Shown here in pieces: positions 62,087 to 64,000 of a stretch of DNA of 64,000 nt. Source of the stretch: Triadica sebifera. Its lineage: Eukaryota > Streptophyta > Magnoliopsida > Malpighiales > Euphorbiaceae. The translations under genes and the position numbers were made by a program. The notes beneath the pieces are model-generated. The model saw only the letters and a list, made by a program, of their open reading frames with translations, searched no databases and had not been told where the DNA came from. Location: positions 7,515,501 through 7,579,500 of the forward strand of contig CM042911.1 of the NCBI GenBank assembly GCA_023653625.1. Reading direction: 5' to 3'. Each line of letters opens with the position of its first letter. The first letter of the stretch is position 1.

Positions 62087-64000
62087 TGTCACACCCCTCA
62101 CCCCAGCAGCTCATGCCCGGATAAGGGAGTGCTAAACTATTTTCATCGTTTAAAATATCTTTCTTAAATTATTTATAAATAAAAATCACTAGTATATTTT
62201 TTTTCTTTATTTACTATTTATTTACTTTGCATTATAAAAGAAATCATAGTATGGAATATAAACTACATTTTTATATCATAACATGTTCTTTACAAAACAT
62301 ATTATTTATTTTACAAATGCTACAAAATAAAATTCAAAAGATAATATACAAAAGTTGTGTGACCCACAGTGGTTGAAATATGTTGCTCTACGGATCAGGT
62401 CACCATTAGCTTTATCTACTATTGTCTACTTATTCTTTGCTATACCTGCACAAGAGAAACTCTCACGCTAAGCCCTTGACTTAATGGTGCATATAAATAA
62501 GGCAATAAACTATTTTATGCAATCATGTATTATCATATATCAACTCATGCTTAATTATCTTCTCATGCAAATATACATATCATGGTATTCTATCATGTAT
62601 AGACATCAATTATATTCTTTTATCTCATACTTGTTTATTAACACATTATTATATAACACATCATAATGAACCACATTACAATTTATAATTCCATTTTTAT
62701 TTTCCATAACTTCTTTATTTATGCCCAAAACACTTAATCATCTTTTCATGCCCCTTACATTTCATAAATTTTTATTCTTTTATATCTTATATTTATTTTA
62801 CTTTATCAAATTATTATTATCCACAGCTTTTTATTACTCATAGCACCTATGAACCACTGACTAGGATAACGGAGTTGTCATCCAGGCACTTAGAAGTGTC
62901 ACCCGGGTAATATGATGTGAGCATATAAGTGTTATTACCAGCTTCGATAATAGTGTTATTATCGACGTCAATAATAGTGTCATTTCCGACTTTAATAATA
63001 GTGTCATTATCGGCTTCAATAATTGTGTCATTTCGGGTTTTAATAATAGTGTTATTATCATCTTCAATAATTGTGTCATTACTGGCTTCAATAATCATAC
63101 CATTAATAGTTTTCATTTTCATCATACTCCCCCCTGTTTGGCATGTCAAACTATCCTAAGTTGGTTCTAGTTAGGTGTTCTAGGGCTTATAAAATCTCAT
63201 TAAAATTCATAGCAATTAGATTAACACTTTTTATGAATTTAAAGTCTCAAAATAATCACTAATCACTCAATTAAAATAATATTTACATAATATAATAAGG
63301 TTCTCATCATTTTACTCTTTTAATTCCACAACTTATATGTTGCCCTGTCACTGGCAGATTTCATTCTCTATTTTGAACCTTAATTTTGGTCCTATTACGA
63401 TCTGAATTTAGTTATATGGTTTTCTTAATAATTTTAGGTTTGAATCTTATATTTAATATGCAACTTGAATCACTTAATTCTGAGTTCTGTATCAAAATAT
63501 ATGATAAAATAAACATTATTTGGTCACTAACAATTTTGCCCAAAATTTTCTGGACAGATTCTAAGTTTGAAATTTATGAATTTTTCTAAAATTAAGATAT
63601 TATGGTTTAAATAAAAATTATATCCTTATGTCTTAGCTTTCAAATCCAGCAAAAAACATGCAAAACTGAGTTCCAGAAATAAAGTTATAACAGTTTAAGT
63701 GTTCACTGCTCATCCATTTCCAGCAAGGAACATACAAACTAATCACATTCAATTTTTACCAAATTAAATCCTAAGTCTAGCAAACATGTATCTGTAAGAT
63801 TTTCATCACAAAACACTATTAATCAGAATCATCAACATGCCAAATAATCAAATTATGCAAATAAAAAAAATAAAATAGTCTATTACCTTAGGTTATGCAC
63901 AAACCTCTATTTTATTTTATTTTATTTTATTTTCTTTCTCTTTACTTCTTTTTCTCTTTTCCTTTGCTCATTTGAGCTAAATCCTTGTCAATTTCAGTTC
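62087..64000 (-). mobile_element. Long LTR (copy 3) inserted in copia C; 5' part outside window
   Basis: On the minus strand it ends GGGGTGTGACA at 62087 and is similar along its length to 17050-19332. Shared phrases: AGAGGTTTATGCATAAC, GCATGTTTGCTAGA, GATAGTTTGACAT, the 24-bp array, GGGTGACACT, TGGATGACAA and TTAGCGTGAGAGTTTC. It lacks the (TA)n tract and the hAT insert of copy 1. Whether this is a solo LTR or the 3' LTR of a full element cannot be told, because the window ends within it. The candidate target duplication is AAACT (62082-62086). Gypsy membership is inferred. Confidence 0.75.
62925..63115 (-). repeat. 24-bp tandem array in LTR copy 3
   Basis: About 7-8 units of a 24-bp repeat (plus strand AATAATAGTGTCATTATCGG then CTTC). 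It is the reverse complement of the unit at 17958-18042. Since 24 is a multiple of 3, it yields false repeat-peptide ORFs on both strands. Confidence 0.9.

Noticed and set aside
62925..63115. Regular short repeats that could suggest a CRISPR array
   Set aside because: Units are head-to-tail without unique spacers, and the context is a plant LTR.
62847..63149. 100- and 76-codon ORFs encoding repeated 8-residue peptides (NDTIIEAD-like)
   Set aside because: They are translations of the 24-bp LTR tandem array; the same array gives ORFs on both strands.

Overview
This window looks like nuclear DNA of a dicot plant. It is very AT-rich, the genes are split by GT-AG introns, and most of the space between genes is transposons. 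Two host genes look intact and one is a pseudogene. Which dicot it is cannot be read safely; protein wording suggests a rosid, which is only a guess.

Layout, left to right. (1) 1.5-7.7 kb, minus strand: the 5' eight exons of a TBC-domain Rab GTPase-activating protein of the Arabidopsis At2g43490/At3g59570 type; the 3' exons lie outside the window. (2) 7.7-34.4 kb: a gene-free block of nested and neighbouring transposons. It holds a GAGCATC-type MITE, a non-autonomous CACTA element with a hAT-like insert inside it, another hAT MITE, a 3.1 kb solo LTR (with a further hAT MITE inside), a decayed Mutator transposase followed directly by a decayed 5'-truncated LINE, a second solo LTR (3.0 kb), and a Mutator-type MITE with long inverted repeats. 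Several have exact target-site duplications. (3) 34.4-39.7 kb, plus strand: a complete NIN-like protein gene (NLP8/9 type, 985 residues, five coding exons) with a spliced 5' leader carrying three upstream ORFs. (4) 40-43.6 kb: a SINE-like sequence, a second GAGCATC MITE and a short PBS-bearing LTR element. (5) 43.6-45.1 kb, minus strand: a UGT85A-type glucosyltransferase pseudogene with five disabling lesions and a lost C-terminus. (6) 46.8-64 kb: a copia graveyard on the minus strand. It has a gag- and RT-deleted copia with its 5' LTR, a 387-bp TRIM within AT-rich foldback repeats, a structurally complete 5.2 kb copia (both LTRs, TSD ATAGG, PBS, PPT, but frameshifted ORFs), and a third copia cut in its integrase by a long LTR related to the first solo LTR.

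The host genes are unrelated in function (vesicle traffic, nitrate signalling, small-molecule glycosylation); there is no operon or cluster. The most interesting structure is in the long LTRs. Two of them carry the same 24-bp tandem repeat and the third a different 36-40-bp repeat, all upstream of one conserved motif that sits about 355-385 bp from the LTR 3' end. The spliced uORF leader of the NLP gene is the best host-gene observation. No clearly new biochemical system was seen.
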